A program made the position numbers and the translations under genes. Below the pieces are notes generated by a model. That model ran no database searches and had not been told where the DNA came from. It saw only the letters and a list, made by a program, of their open reading frames with translations. Positions 10,529 through 21,766 of a DNA stretch of 64,000 bases are shown piece by piece (position 1 is the stretch's first letter; every line of letters starts with the position of its first letter). This DNA comes from Rhododendron vialii (Eukaryota; Streptophyta; Magnoliopsida; Ericales; Ericaceae): NCBI RefSeq assembly GCF_030253575.1, contig NC_080563.1, forward strand, positions 32,101,001 to 32,165,000. Reading direction: 5' to 3'.

Positions 10529-10539
10529 TCTAGTCGAGT

Positions 10540-12605
10540 TCCTTTGGGAGATTGGAGTGGCTCTTACACATTTTAAAATAAACATATTTGATGTAACATG
10601 ATTATGTGCAGTGACTTGTTTATATTTATGGAACGAATATGTTCTAGCTCAGTTGGCCACAATTGTACACTTTTATAGGAGAAGTTAGTAGGTCGATTAT
10701 TATCAAAAGCAAAAATTGATTATTTCCTTTGGATGGAGGTTATTTGATTAGTTGTTTGTTCTCTAAATGGCACTTTCAGTTGTGTTTATTATGATCGTGT
10801 ACCTATGTCCCAATATGATGCAAGTCAATACTTGCATTTTTCTACTGCGTGTAATACATACACAAATTTATTCGATGAATGGATAATCCAATTCAATCCA
10901 ATCCGTCCATATTGTATAATAGATTGATATGGGTTGAACCCATATGAACCCATATTTAGATGAGTTTAGATAGATTGAAAATGAGTTCAATATAGGCTGG
11001 AATTAAAAAACTCAGACCGGCGCAACTCACTGCTTGCTTGCTATTTGTCTCCATGCATACATATAGGGGGTGTTTGTCACCTTCTTTTTCAACTTCTCAT
11101 TTTCCCTTTTTGACATTTTGGATGTTATTAATTCTCAAAATGGGTTTCAGAAAATGAGTTCTGGCACTTTTTTTTCGATCAGCGAGTTCTGGCACTTGAT
11201 TCTCATTATTGCCTTTTCCTATTTTGGTTGTTTGCCACCCCATTACAAAAATGGGTTTTGGGAAAACACATTTGCTCATTTGCTCAAGGTGAAGTAAGAA
11301 AGTGGTCCGGAGGAGCTTTTGCATTTTTGGCTTCTCTCAAACTCTACTCCTTTTGCAAAATATATTCTACACATATTCATTCAAACACTTACCAGAATTT
11401 AAAATACATTCTGACCATAATTTTAAAAGCCAAAAGGCAAAAAATTAAAAATGAAAAGTAAAAAAGTAAGCTTCCAAACACTCTACCAAATTTAAACTAC
11501 ATTTTGATCAAAAAGTCAAAAAGTCAAAAAATTAAAAATAAAAAGCCAAAAAATAAGCTTTCAAACATCCCCATAGTTTTTGGGCTTCAGGCTGAAGCTG
11601 GAAATAGTGAGAGCCCGTTTATCGGATGGATAAGGGTTTCGAGGGTAATGAATAAGCAGGGATAAAGAGGTTGATATGGTACGGGGGATTAGTTAAGAAG
11701 GGTGGATTAGCTAAGACTGTGTTTGTTTGGTTTCTTAGAAAGAGGAGATTAGCTTACAGAAAATCTCTGCGTACGTACGAGAGGAACGGATGTTGCACGT
11801 ATCCACACCTGGCCATTCACGTGGTAGTCCAGCCGGAAAAACACTTTATATCGATTATCACGAAGAGGCATATATGGAGACAAGTTAGCCTTCTCTGTTT
11901 CATTTCTGAGTTTCTTTTGCTTTTTATTTTTTATTTTTATCAATAATCTTTACAATGATTAAACGAAACAGTAATTGATTAGAGATCGGGCTTACAATGC
12001 ACTGCAAGTTCTTGTAGATTTGCCTGAATGAATATACTATCTGGTTGGTGGTTCAACAACTTTATTTGATTTGTGATTAATTACTCTTTCTTTTCTTTCT
12101 TTTTTTTTTGTGGGAAATTCGCTGTATTATAATGGCTAGAGTATTGAAGGTCCCATTTCGTTTCAATCCAGCTAGAATCATTTTTTAGCTGTTTTTTTTT
12201 TTTTGTTCTTGTTTCCAGTTGCTAAATGGGCCACATGTCTCGATTCATGACATGGTCTACCCTAATACGAAGCAAAGCTTGTTGCTGTTGACTTGGGACT
12301 CGGTTGGGAGGCCATGGCGGTTTCTATTTCTGTAGTAATTGACTAATTGTCTTTCAAAATAACGGCATCAATCGAGCCACAGCGATTCCGACCAAAATAA
12401 TCAACACACACATGGAGAGATCACAGTGAAGTATCAGATCGCCTGAGTCCTGAGATACATACACACATACTTAGCAGCTTCTTTAGATCCAACAGCAACA
12501 ATACAAAAACGATTTCGTGCTTTTTCCTATGTGCTTCTACAGTGGATTTTCCGAAATCAGAGAAAGAAACAGAAATGCTCCACTACGAACGGAGAGGAAT
12601 CTAGA
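10540..12605. other. Spacer between CCD4-A and the gag-only retrotransposon
   Basis: 10540-10860 still matches the copy B flank (GGATGGAGGTTATTTG, ATTATGATCGTGTAC, CTACTGCGTGTAATACATA). After that, 10880-11000 is a short low-complexity ATGGGTT/AACCCAT region, and 11060-11580 is an AT-rich repeat with 'CAAAAAGTCAAAAAG' units resembling a degraded MITE. 11600-12605 shows no gene or clear element. Confidence 0.5.
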
Positions 12606-13248
12606 GAAGCTAACACGGCGGAATTTACGAAGAGATTAGTTGCGTACTAATCAAAACGAGATAGGTACTTGTAGTCACGTGCAGTTCTTGAATCCACAAC
12701 AAAAATAGACAAAGTCTGAATATTATTGATTAAAAGCTTTAAAAGTTGAATAATTGAATAGGTTACGACCCTTTTTATAAGACCCCAACCCTAGAAATCC
12801 TACAGGAAAAAAAAAAATAAATCATGTCAAAACAAGCGGCATTAAATAAAAGATATTTCTTAATTAATTAAAATAAAATCCTAATTCTTGTAAACCAAGA
12901 ATCCTAATAAAGGTAGAAATCAAAATCAAACCGAATCCGAAAAGTTAAAAATTCTAACCTAAACGAAAATATTCCTAGCCAAAATGTTATTCTAAAACAA
13001 TAAAAATAAAATACAAAAACTCTCCATTTTTATCCTATATCAGTCTCATTTTCTTTAAAAGAACTCGCCCTCGAGTTCTTATTAGAAACTTGCCACCTTC
13101 CCTTCCAAAGAAATAGATATTTGGAATACTTCAACCTCTCGCTCGTCTTCCCAAAAAAATATAGAAAGTATACTCGCCAAGATGGTTTTTCTGCGCACTT
13201 CAACTGATTGACAGTATCTACGGTACAAGAATTGAGTGAAAACTCAAA

Positions 13249-14508
13249 CTATTCCAACCCAAGAAAATCAACAAATTGAATGTCATGTTGAAATTCCAAT
13301 TTATCTTTATGTTGATCCATCACAGAATTAATTGGTACATCAAGTAGGAATGATGTAGCATTATAAAATTGTGTGCCAAATTTACCGATAGGACCAATCG
13401 CACTTCTGAGTGTCTCACATGGCTCAGAATTGGGGTAGGCATCATAATGTCGAGAATTTATAGGCCCCGATTCATGACTTTCCTCTCCCTTCGGTTCTTG
13501 TACTTGGTACAATATTGCGATATTTTCATCCTCCCGTACAATTACCTCATTGGTTGCACCTCCATCTAGATCAAACTGTTGTTCGACTGTAGGGACTCTC
13601 AAACAATCCTCTGCGCTGCCAATTTCTTCTTCATCACCAACTTCATCTTTGTCACTGAATTCAACCCGATCTCCTTCCTCTTCTACGACCTCATATCCAT
13701 CATAATAGATGGAACGTGATGAATCTGTGATTAAAAGATCTTTATTGGTTTTTCGACCTTCAAGGCTTGATCTACTCGAACCTAACAGTCTTAGTGATGT
13801 GTCCCTTGTTTCAGTAGCCGCATCGGTATAATTGGAATTACTTGGAAAAGAATAAGACAAGTCAAGATTATCTCGAGACAATCGCTTGGACTCGAGATTT
13901 CTTCGGTACTCTTCATACAACGCCTGACCATGATGCGATTGAAGAAATCTATCACTCATCAATTGTCTCATCTTCAGCCAGGCCCTCACTGGCTGTTTAT
14001 ACTAGCTCCTCCGATAAGATTACAATTGCTCCCACCATCTAGAAGCATAGCCTTGTAATTTACGAGCCACATTTCTAACTTCCTTTTCTTCCAGAATTCC
14101 CATATACTCAAGAAACTTGTCAACTTTACGAAACCAATAAATTAAATTCTCAGGATGACAATACCCATTAAAACTAGGAATTATTGGTTGTATCTGAAAA
14201 GTTGAAAAGTCGTCATTTGTACGATAAAACCCTTCAAACCTTGAATGTCGCTTCTTCGACTGATATCCATAATAATCTTCAAATAACTCGTCTTCAGATT
14301 CATCCTCACTATCAAGTTGATAATAAGAATATCCTCCAAAGACGTTTGGGTTAATAGGTTGGCTGCGGACAAATCCCTCAACGCGGCTCCTATCAACTTT
14401 GTATTTAACAGGTTGACCATGGGCAAATCCCTTGACGCGAGTCCTGTTAAATCCTTCCCTACGATCATCGTCAATAGGGTTTGTGTATCTTCCACGGACG
14501 AATGCCAT
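13249..14508 (-). pseudogene. Retrotransposon gag-like ORF, two in-frame stops
   Basis: One reading frame from ATG at 14508 to the stop at 13249-13251. It is interrupted by TAA (14020-14022) and TAG a few codons later, then continues in the same frame. Before the stops: PSFNGYCHPENLIYWFRKVD and KLQGYASRWWEQL; after them: VRAWLKMRQLMSDRFLQS. This is the order and spacing of the Retrotrans_gag domain of Ty3/gypsy elements. The N-terminal region has three diverged copies of a motif around 'RxxGFxxxQPI/V' and an acidic run; the C-terminal part is acidic and unlike a nucleocapsid, and no zinc knuckle is seen. Confidence 0.8.
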
Positions 14509-14785
14509 CGAACTAGGAAAAAGCGTGACTTTGATACCACTTGACGCAGTAGAATTTACGAAAAGATTAGTTGCGTACTAATCAAAACGAGATAGGTACT
14601 CGTAGACATGAGCAGTTCTTGAAGCCACAAGAAAAATAGATAAAGTCTGAATATTATCGATTAAAAGCTTTAAAAGTTGAATAATTGAATAGGTTACACC
14701 CCTTTTTATAAGACCCTAACCCTAGAAATCTTACAGTAAAAGAAATAATAAATCATGCCAAAACAAGCGGTTTAAATAAAAGATA

Positions 14786-15021
14786 CTCCATCCGTCCTAT
14801 TTTTATTGTCCATTTTCGTTTTTCGTGTCATTCTTTCAACGCTTATATCTCCCAATCTACAATGTTTTTCATAATTTTGAAAACTTTGTATTATAGATCT
14901 AATCGATAACTATCAAACAAGATCCATATTGCATATTTTTGAAGATTCATATTAGAAGATATAAGCGTTGAAAGAACGGCACGAAAAACGAAAATGGACA
15001 ATAAAAATGGGACGGAGGGAG
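14786..15021. mobile_element. Stowaway MITE nested in an LTR
   Basis: 236 bp flanked by TA (14784-14785 and 15022-15023). Ends CTCCATCCGTCCTATTTTTA and, reverse-complemented, CTCCCTCCGTCCCATTTTTA; the inverted repeats extend about 40 bp. The other LTR at 12.8 kb lacks it, so it inserted after the retrotransposon. Confidence 0.95.
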
Positions 15022-15213
15022 TATTTCCTAATTAATTAAAATAAAATCCTAATTCTTGTAGACCAAGAATCCTAATAAAGGTAAAAATCAAAATCAAACC
15101 GAATACGGAAAGTTAAAAATTCTAACCTAAACGAAAATATTCCTAGCCAAAATCTTATTCTAAAACAATAAAAAAAATACAAAAACTCTCCATTTTTGTC
15201 CTACATCAGAAGC

Positions 15214-15600
15214 TCCGAAGTCGTGACTCACGAGAAATTCGGAGAGGAGAGAGAGAGAGAAAAGTGTCGCCGGAAAAGCAGAGGGAGGATGGTGTGAACG
15301 GAGGGAGGAGGCCAGGAGGGTGTGAACAAACAGTGCGGCGTTCATGTGTTTGAAAGAAAGAGAGAGAGAGGGGCCTTTATTCGGTTCCTATTTTTGAAAC
15401 ATATTTTTGATGTAATGAGTAATAATGGATCAAGAAAGATAGATAGAAAAAATTATTGAAAAACGTTAGCGTGAAAAATAAGTTCTCAAAGATGAGTTTG
15501 ATTTGTTTGAACAAAATATCTTGAATTTTAACTTCACTCGCTCATTTGAGAGAGAGAGGGAAAAGGGAGATGAAAAGTTGGATTTGGGAGAGATTGGGCC
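15214..15600. other. Spacer with GA-rich blocks
   Basis: Contains (GA)-rich stretches near 15245-15265 and 15355-15372, and a diverged relative (15390-15490) of the MITE-like repeat at 4605. No gene seen. Confidence 0.4.
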
Positions 15601-15624
15601 CCATTTTCCAACTGGAATGCCATG

Positions 15625-15940
15625 TGGATTCCTATTTCTTATTGAATTAACCGATCAACTTGCTATTGGACATTTATTTTTGAATTCGATAATTTCAGCG
15701 AAAAAAATTCGCCCAAATATTGACTTTTTTTAATATTTATAATTATGAGAATAGATCCTACTACTTCTGATCTTGAGGATTATGGGCTTGAAAAAAAAAG
15801 ATGGGACGTATTGTTCAAATCATTGGTCCGGTCCTAGATGTCGCCTTTCCGTCAGGGAAGATGCCTAATATTTATAACGTTATGGTAGGTCAAAGTCGAG
15901 ATACTGTTGGTCAACCAATTAATGTGACTTATGGGTCAGG
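15625..15940 (+). pseudogene. atpB: Plastid-derived DNA: atpB-rbcL spacer and start of atpB (NUPT)
   Basis: The stretch 15625-15740 resembles the chloroplast spacer upstream of atpB (TTGCTATTGGACATTTATTT, GAATTCGATAATTTCAGC). It is followed by ATG at 15745 and a decayed N-terminal region. From 15801 the frame reads [20 protein letters not shown], then PNIYN and [13 protein letters not shown]: the beta subunit of plastid ATP synthase. The native start and this part are in different frames, the similarity ends near 15935 and a stop follows at 15981. It is a small, mutated nuclear copy, not a working gene. Confidence 0.88.
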
Positions 15941-16074
15941 TGTGAGTACGTGCAACATCCGTTCCTCTCCTATGTACTCATAGACTTTTTGATTAACTTA
16001 TACTTGATTTGTTTGGTTGTTGATATGGGTAGATAAGAATTCAAATTATTTGATTGTCCTTATAGGAGTAAAAT

Positions 16075-16866
16075 TAAGCCTCGCTTGATTCGCGGATTAA
16101 CTATCTGGGATATGACTAATTGTACGTAATTCCAAGTTATCCCATATTTGGTTTCCGAAATGACTGTCGGGATTATTAATCTCAAGATTAATTTTATCCC
16201 TATATGAAGGGTACTATATTATCCCAAGGGGAGGTGGGATTACGTAAGATTAACGAAGAATGGATTGTTTTCAAAAATATTTCGTTGATATTGAGATTGA
16301 TTTCAAAAAGTATTTTCAAAATTATTTTCTTTAATATTAATTTCAGAAAATGTTTTAAAAAAACTTTTTGTTTGTGAAAAATATATATTTTCAAAACTTT
16401 CTTATTTTTCAAAAAATTTTTTTGTTAAAAAATATGAAAAAATGTTTTTTAAAACTTTCTTTTCTCAAAAAATGATTTCAAAAACTATTTTGTTTGAAAA
16501 ATGTTTTGAAAAAACCTTTCTTTTTCAAAAACTAGTTTTTGTTTTCTTTCCAAAAATCGATTTTCAACTTTGTAAAGAAAATTTGTTTTTTTATTAGTTA
16601 GAAAAAAACTTTTCCCAAATTGTTTTGTAATAAAAATGTTTCCCAAAAGTATTTTCTTAAAAATGTTTCTTTTTCAAAACTTTCTTTTTTCGAAAAATGT
16701 TTTTCAAAACAATACTTTTCATTATTCCATAATTAATCCCACGTGAATAAAATATGAAATTTGGTGAAATTAGGAATGAAATTAATACAGAATAGATAAT
16801 CGATGGATCATTAATCTCGGAACTATTAATCTCATCATTTTTAATATGCGAATCAAACTAGGCTTA
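16075..16866. mobile_element. TIR element with TA/TTA target site (mariner or Harbinger type)
   Basis: Left end TAAGCCTCGCTTGATTCGCG; right end reverse-complemented TAAGCCTAGTTTGATTCGCA. The second layer of ends (GATTATTAATCTCAAGATTA and AATCTCGGAACTATTAATCT) is also repeated. The centre (16260-16710) is a low-complexity series of 'TTTTCAAAA' units. No transposase. Confidence 0.65.
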
Positions 16867-17455
16867 CGTGGTCGGAGTAAAATTACTGTAATGGGAGTAA
16901 AAGATAAGAATTGAGTAGTGGGGTATCATCCATCACCGTCCAACACATCCACATTATTTATTCCCTTTTAGTTTTTGGCCTGGCCTGGGGTTTATTCCCT
17001 GTTTCAATTATTAGGAGTAAAGTGTACGCGAAGAAACAGTAGCAATCGAAGAAATCGCAGACGGCGACGAAGATCAAAACTTTGGGTACACAATGATGAC
17101 GGAACGGGGGGTGCTGTGATCGCGGACGGTTGAGATTGCGCAGCTGCGCCCCTGGTTGAATGATAACGATGGTTGTGGTCTGATTACGAAGACGGTGGAT
17201 GTTCAGATACGATGGTTGAAGTGGTATGCTTGAACTCAATGTTTGTGTTCTTGTTCAGATATTTATTTAATTTTTTTGGCATTTTGGGGAATATCCCATG
17301 TTTTCTGGGAAAAATTTGGGGAGGGTTGCAGGCAGGGACGTGGTTGGGGGTGGGGTAGAATGGTCTTTTACTCACCCCGGATAAGCTAACGATAGGTTCA
17401 GGGGTGTCGTTATTTACTCCGGCTACGGGGTATTACATATCCGGCTGATTGCTCA
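16867..17455. other. Spacer, no gene recognised
   Basis: Several short ORFs (for example around 16958-17239 on the minus strand) have no similarity I recognise. I see no promoter or repeat structure here. Confidence 0.4.
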
Positions 17456-17459
17456 TCCG

Positions 17460-18875
17460 GGGGAACTTTGGGAACCGAATCAAGCTGAACCCTGTTAAGT
17501 TTGGCTCGGGTTCGTTAAAGTACTAATTTGGCTCGAGTTCGATTTGAGCCTGAACAGCTTGGCTCGAGTTCGTTAAGGTACTAGTTTGACTTGAGTTCAG
17601 CTCATTAAACTCAAACGAAGCGAGCTGAGCCGAATCTAAGCTCGAATTGAACTCATCAAGACTCGGGTTTGGTTCAGTTCGACTCATTAAACTTAACCGA
17701 ACCCAAACTCTCTCTTCGTATAGAATTTGGGGCGGTTCAAAGAATACCCAAAAAAATACCTTATAGTTCTCGAACAAATTTTGATGATCTGAGTTGCTCA
17801 ATGTGATCAAAACGTGATTTTAAAGGTACCTGCTAGATATCAGCAAAAAAGATGACCGGGAAGGACTATACATATATATATATGTATGTATGTATATGTA
17901 TATGTATATCGGGGCGGTTCCGGAGACACCCAAAAAAACACCTAAAAAAACACCCCAAATCTTAAACTCATAGTTCCCGATCAAATTTTTATGATCCGAA
18001 CTGTTCAATGTGTGCAGAATGTGATTTTAAAGATGCCCAAGAGAAATTAACAAAAAAAAAATGATCGGGAAAGGCTTGATTTGAGCAGTTTTTATTTGTA
18101 CTGTTCAATAAAAAAACTGTTCAAAACTGTTCAGATCAAGCCCTTCCCGGTCATTTTTTTTGCTGATTTCTCATGGGTACCCTTAAAATCACGTTCTGAT
18201 CACATTGAGCGGATCGGATCATCAAAATTTGATCGGGAACTATGAGATTAAGATTTGGAGGATTTTTTTAAGGGTCTAAAAAAACACCTAAAAAACACCT
18301 CATAGTTCCCGATAGAATTTTGATGATCCGAGCTGCTCAATGTGTTTAGAACGTGATTTTAAGGGTGCCCGTGAGAAACTGGCAAAAAAACTAATCTGGA
18401 AGGACTTGATTTGAGCAGTTTTTTATTGAACCGTTCAATAAAGTTCAATAAAAAACTGTTCGGATGAAGCCCTTCTCGGTCATTTTTTTTGCTGATTTCT
18501 CACAAGCACATTTAAAATCACGTTCTGATTACATTGAGCGGTTCGGATCATCAAAATTCTATCGGGAACTTGGGGGGGTTTTTTTAAGGGTCCTCGGAAT
18601 CGCCCCGTATATATATATATACATACATACATATAACTTTAAAAAATTTTATATTTACAAATAGACCCCTAAAAAATTACTTAATTATATTTAATTACTA
18701 GTTATCAAGCCTAACCGAGCCGAATACCGCTAAGCTCAGGTTCGGCTTATTTACGGAACGAGCCTAGAATTGAGATTCAGGTTCAGTTCGTTTAGCAGAC
18801 GAATCGAACTCGAACGAACTCTTGCCGAATCGAGCCTCAAACAGTTCGCGAACGGCTCGATTCATTTACAGCCCT
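17460..18875. mobile_element. hAT-like 'TAGGGCTGTAAATGA' repeat split by nested foldbacks
   Basis: The right flank (18710-18875) reads, on the minus strand, TAGGGCTGTAAATGAATCGA and then GCTCG/TTCG-rich sequence. The left flank (17460-17700) has the same GGCTCGAGTTCG style. The two look like halves of one non-autonomous element separated by the foldbacks at 17721-18606. Its left terminus and target duplication are not clear. Confidence 0.45.
17721..18606. mobile_element. Foldback elements in a head-to-tail dimer plus a half unit
   Basis: 17911-18606 begins GGGGCGGTTCCGGAG and ends with the reverse complement (CTCGGAATCGCCCC). It contains two successive palindromic units joined near 18275; each has arms of about 150 bp (for example CATAGTTCCCGAT, AACGTGATTTTAA on one side and their complements on the other) around a GAGCAGTTTTTTATT core. 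A left half unit with the same start lies at 17721-17875. The arms can pair extensively; no coding potential. Confidence 0.75.
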
Positions 18876-18919
18876 AGCCAGGACCATATAGTGGGGGAAT
18901 TGTTTATATAGGGCTCTAA

Positions 18920-19390
18920 GGAGTGTTTTTTTTTTTTTTTTTGGAGGAACAGAGTAAGAAACTCCATTATATTGTAAGAAAAGTACAACTGTGCTGTCGC
19001 CGTTACAATATTGAAGCTACGTCAGCGACAAGAGAAGACCAAATTAGGTCCTAAGGAACAGAACATAGAGCGTACTGATCTGTAAAACAGAAAATGCACA
19101 ACTATGCTATCGCCAAAGATAAAGACCAACAAGTGGCCACTCAATAAACATCATCGAGGATGTTGTAAGCCAAAATTTGGGCCAATTAGCTTTATATTTT
19201 TTTTTTTTTGCAGAAAATAAATTTGGGATCAAACCTTTTATTTTTCCTCTCCCTAACATTTTGTTTTCCCTTTCCTTGCGCCTTTTCGTCGAACAGGTTC
19301 CCCGGCCAACGAACGTGCCCCACGCCTGTCCGATCTGATTAGACGTGTCCGGTGGCTGTTCGGTTCAATCACCATTGTCTCTTCTGGGCG
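18920..19390. other. Spacer upstream of the GST gene, with a reversed retro-tail
   Basis: A T-run at 18929-18946 followed by sequence like the reverse of a LINE 3' end suggests an old minus-strand retro-insertion (about 18929-19170). The rest shows no gene. Confidence 0.3.
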
Positions 19391-19404
19391 GGTGCCTATT
19401 TATT

Positions 19405-19412
19405 TATAAATA
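19405..19412 (+). promoter_or_regulatory. Candidate TATA box of the TCHQD gene
   Basis: TATAAATA within CTATTTATTTATAAATAGG, about 1 kb before the start codon. It fits a transcript with a leader exon ending at 19632 (TCCA/GTAAGT) and a 5'UTR intron to 20283 (TGTAATTCAG/GTGCAC). Inferred from signals only; an LTR relic is an alternative explanation. Confidence 0.4.
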
Positions 19413-19632
19413 GGACCCGATTCCTCCCCATTCAAACATGGGAAAAAAAAAAAAAAATCCTTGCATACTTTCTGCACATTACATACATTTGTTCTTTGAA
19501 AATTGGGTATTCCTAGGAGGTAAACGTTCAAGAGATCCAAGAGCACCAGTGTGGGGGATGAATTTGCTTTAAGAATATAGTATCGTAATACTAGCCCCGA
19601 TTGCCAATTTCCAGATGCCTGAAATTGGTCCA

Positions 19633-20283
19633 GTAAGTTTCTAATCTTGGTTTCCTTTGGTGTGTAGCAATCTTTTTCAGTGATAAATGAATCCCGATTC
19701 TATCACTTTATTTACAACACCAGGCTTAAGATTGCCAAAGAAAAACAGAAAGAAACAAAAAAAAACAATGTCTTCTCGGTGGTTTCTGCGAACCTAGTTG
19801 GGATACACTTTTGTTATTTAAGCAATGATGTATTTTACCTATTTCCTGAATCTTCTTGTAGTTACAACTTCAATAGAAGTCTTTTGGTGATAAAAAAAAA
19901 AAAAGGCTGCTTAATTAGGACTATGGTGATGACATCCAGTATGTTGTAACCTGGACCTTACGTCAAACTATACCATAGGTTTGTGATGCATTTGTGAATG
20001 ATATTGCTTTTTTGGCGTTAACTGATCTGGTGACATTAATCAAGTACTGAACTCAAATGCAAGCAAACTTATTATCATGAGATTAATTTTGGATGAGTCA
20101 CATCACCTGCGATTCTCCAGACACTACCATAGGTATTTGGCCTATTGTTCCTTTACTGCTTTTGCACTTAGCCATTAGTGTAGACAGAATGCGTATTGTT
20201 TAAATTGTGTATCTGACATGTGTTGATTTCAGGCTTTTTTCAATGATTCTGAGTAGTACTTACAAGCCCTTTCTGTAATTCAG
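19633..20283 (+). other. Probable 5'UTR intron of the TCHQD gene
   Basis: Strong donor GTAAGT at 19633 and acceptor TTCTGTAATTCAG ending at 20283, enclosing 651 bp of AT-rich DNA. The resumed leader (20284-20399) runs directly into the start codon. cDNA would settle it. Confidence 0.4.
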
Positions 20284-20399
20284 GTGCACTCTTTGAGAAT
20301 CTCTCTTCTTAATCCCCAAGTGTTAGAGCTTGATTGTTGACAAGTGTTTGAACTTTTCATACTGACCCAAACATTCCAAGAGCTGATGTTGATGAAGTC

Positions 20400-21766
20400 A
20401 TGCAACTATATCATCACCCGTTTTCCATGGATAGCCAAAAAGTGAGGCTTGCTTTGGAAGAAAGGGGCATCGATTACACATCGTTTCATGTCAATCCTAT
20501 CACGGGCAAGAACATGGACTCCTTATTCTTCCGTATGAACACAAGTGCCAAACTTCCTGTTTTACAGAATGGTGCACACATTATATACGACACAGTAGAG
20601 ATAATCCAGTATGCCTCATCTTTCAGTCATACTTTTTTAATTTTTTTTTTGCTGTTTCCTTTTTAGTTCCAGATGGCTACTCAATATTTCTTTTGTTACT
20701 TCTCACTGAAATATTTGATCTTGTTCTTGGAAGCAACTCCAGTTGTCAATGAATTATGATATTTTCCCAATGATTTTCAGTATCATTTAAAAGTTTTTGG
20801 TAACAAAGAGCGCAACAATGAAATTTGAGTCACAAATTCTTGTCGGCCTGAAAGTTCCAGTTCTGTGTTTCCTCTTGGAAAGCAACCCTCTTTTCATTTC
20901 CACTACTTTACACATGATGTAGATAAGGCAAAAATCTTGAGTGGTTTACAATTCTTCAAGTACAGCCAAACCAAACCAAACTAAGCATTGACACCCACTC
21001 AATTGGGGTTGGCTACATCAACTGTTTTACACCACTTTGCTCTATCAAGAAAAGGGCTGTGCCTATGTCTTTAGTTAAATCCAATGAAGCCATATGTTTT
21101 TTAACCACAACCTCCATATTAATTAGGCATTGCTCTCCAGCGTTTCCATTAACAGTAACCTTATTGCTTTGTTACAGGTATATAGAACAAATAGCAATTG
21201 TCTCGTCTGGTGGCGGTGAAATCAGCAGTGGCGAAGTTGTTGAATGGATCAATAAGATACAAGAGTGGAACCCAAAGTATTTTACACTTTCCCACATTCC
21301 AGACAAGTACTGTCATTTTGTTTCTAAATTCACAAGGAGAGTAGCAATTGCCCGGATGGCTGAATATCCCGATCTGGCTAGTGCATATCACTGTAAGCTG
21401 AGAGAGGAATATGAGACACAAGACAATTTAAGAAACCCTGAAGTTTTGAGACGAAGTGGGGAATATCTGGTAAGTCTTCTTGATGAAGTGGAGACAAAAC
21501 TGGGTGAAACACCGTTTTTAGTGGGGGAAGAGTTCACTATGGCAGATGTTTTTCTCGTTCCTGTTTTGGCTCGATTAGAGCTGTTGAATTTGCAAGATGA
21601 GTATATACATAGCAGACCAAATATTGCCAAGTATTGGGAAGTGGTTCAGCAGCGGCCAAGTTATAAGAAGGTGGTTGGAAAGTATTTTAATGGCTGGGGG
21701 AGGTATAAAACCCTGTTCAAAACCTGGTATTGTCTTCGTGTTAGGAGTATGCTTCGAAGATATTAA
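20400..21766 (+). CDS. TCHQD: Glutathione S-transferase, TCHQD class
   Basis: Two exons, 20400-20608 and 21178-21766, joined at CCA/GTATGC ... TTACAG/GTATAT (569-bp intron), giving 265 residues, the length of the Arabidopsis TCHQD protein (At1g77290). The N-terminal thioredoxin-fold domain (MQLYHHPFSMDSQKVRLALE, then NTSAKLPVLQNG with the cis-proline, and DTVEIIQY) binds glutathione. The helical C-terminal domain includes EWNPKYFTLSHIPDKYC, RRVAIARMAEYPDLASAYH, EEFTMADVFLVPVLARL, RPSYKKV and the C-terminal YFNGWGRYKTL. The family is named for resemblance to bacterial tetrachlorohydroquinone dehalogenase; the plant substrate is not established. Both exons are open with no damage. Start chosen because it is the first in-frame ATG and gives the family's MQLYHHP beginning. 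Confidence 0.93.

Larger units (their letters stand above)
12611..15208 (-). mobile_element. Gag-only LTR retrotransposon (TR-GAG type), with nested Stowaway
   Basis: LTRs at 12611-13042 (432 bp; 3' LTR in element orientation) and 14542-15208 (667 bp including a 238-bp Stowaway insert). Target duplication GAAGC at 12606-12610 and 15209-15213. On the minus strand the 5' LTR is followed after two bases by TGGTATCAAAGTC, close to an initiator-Met primer site (plus 14527-14539), and the 3' LTR is preceded by an A/G-rich tract. The interior carries only a gag-like frame; no protease, integrase or reverse transcriptase is present, so movement would need enzymes in trans. LTR ends are decayed (TA instead of TG at 12611). 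Confidence 0.92.

Noticed and set aside
15801..15983. atpB as a functional gene
   Set aside because: Only the first tenth of the gene, frameshifted against its own start, diverged and without continuation.
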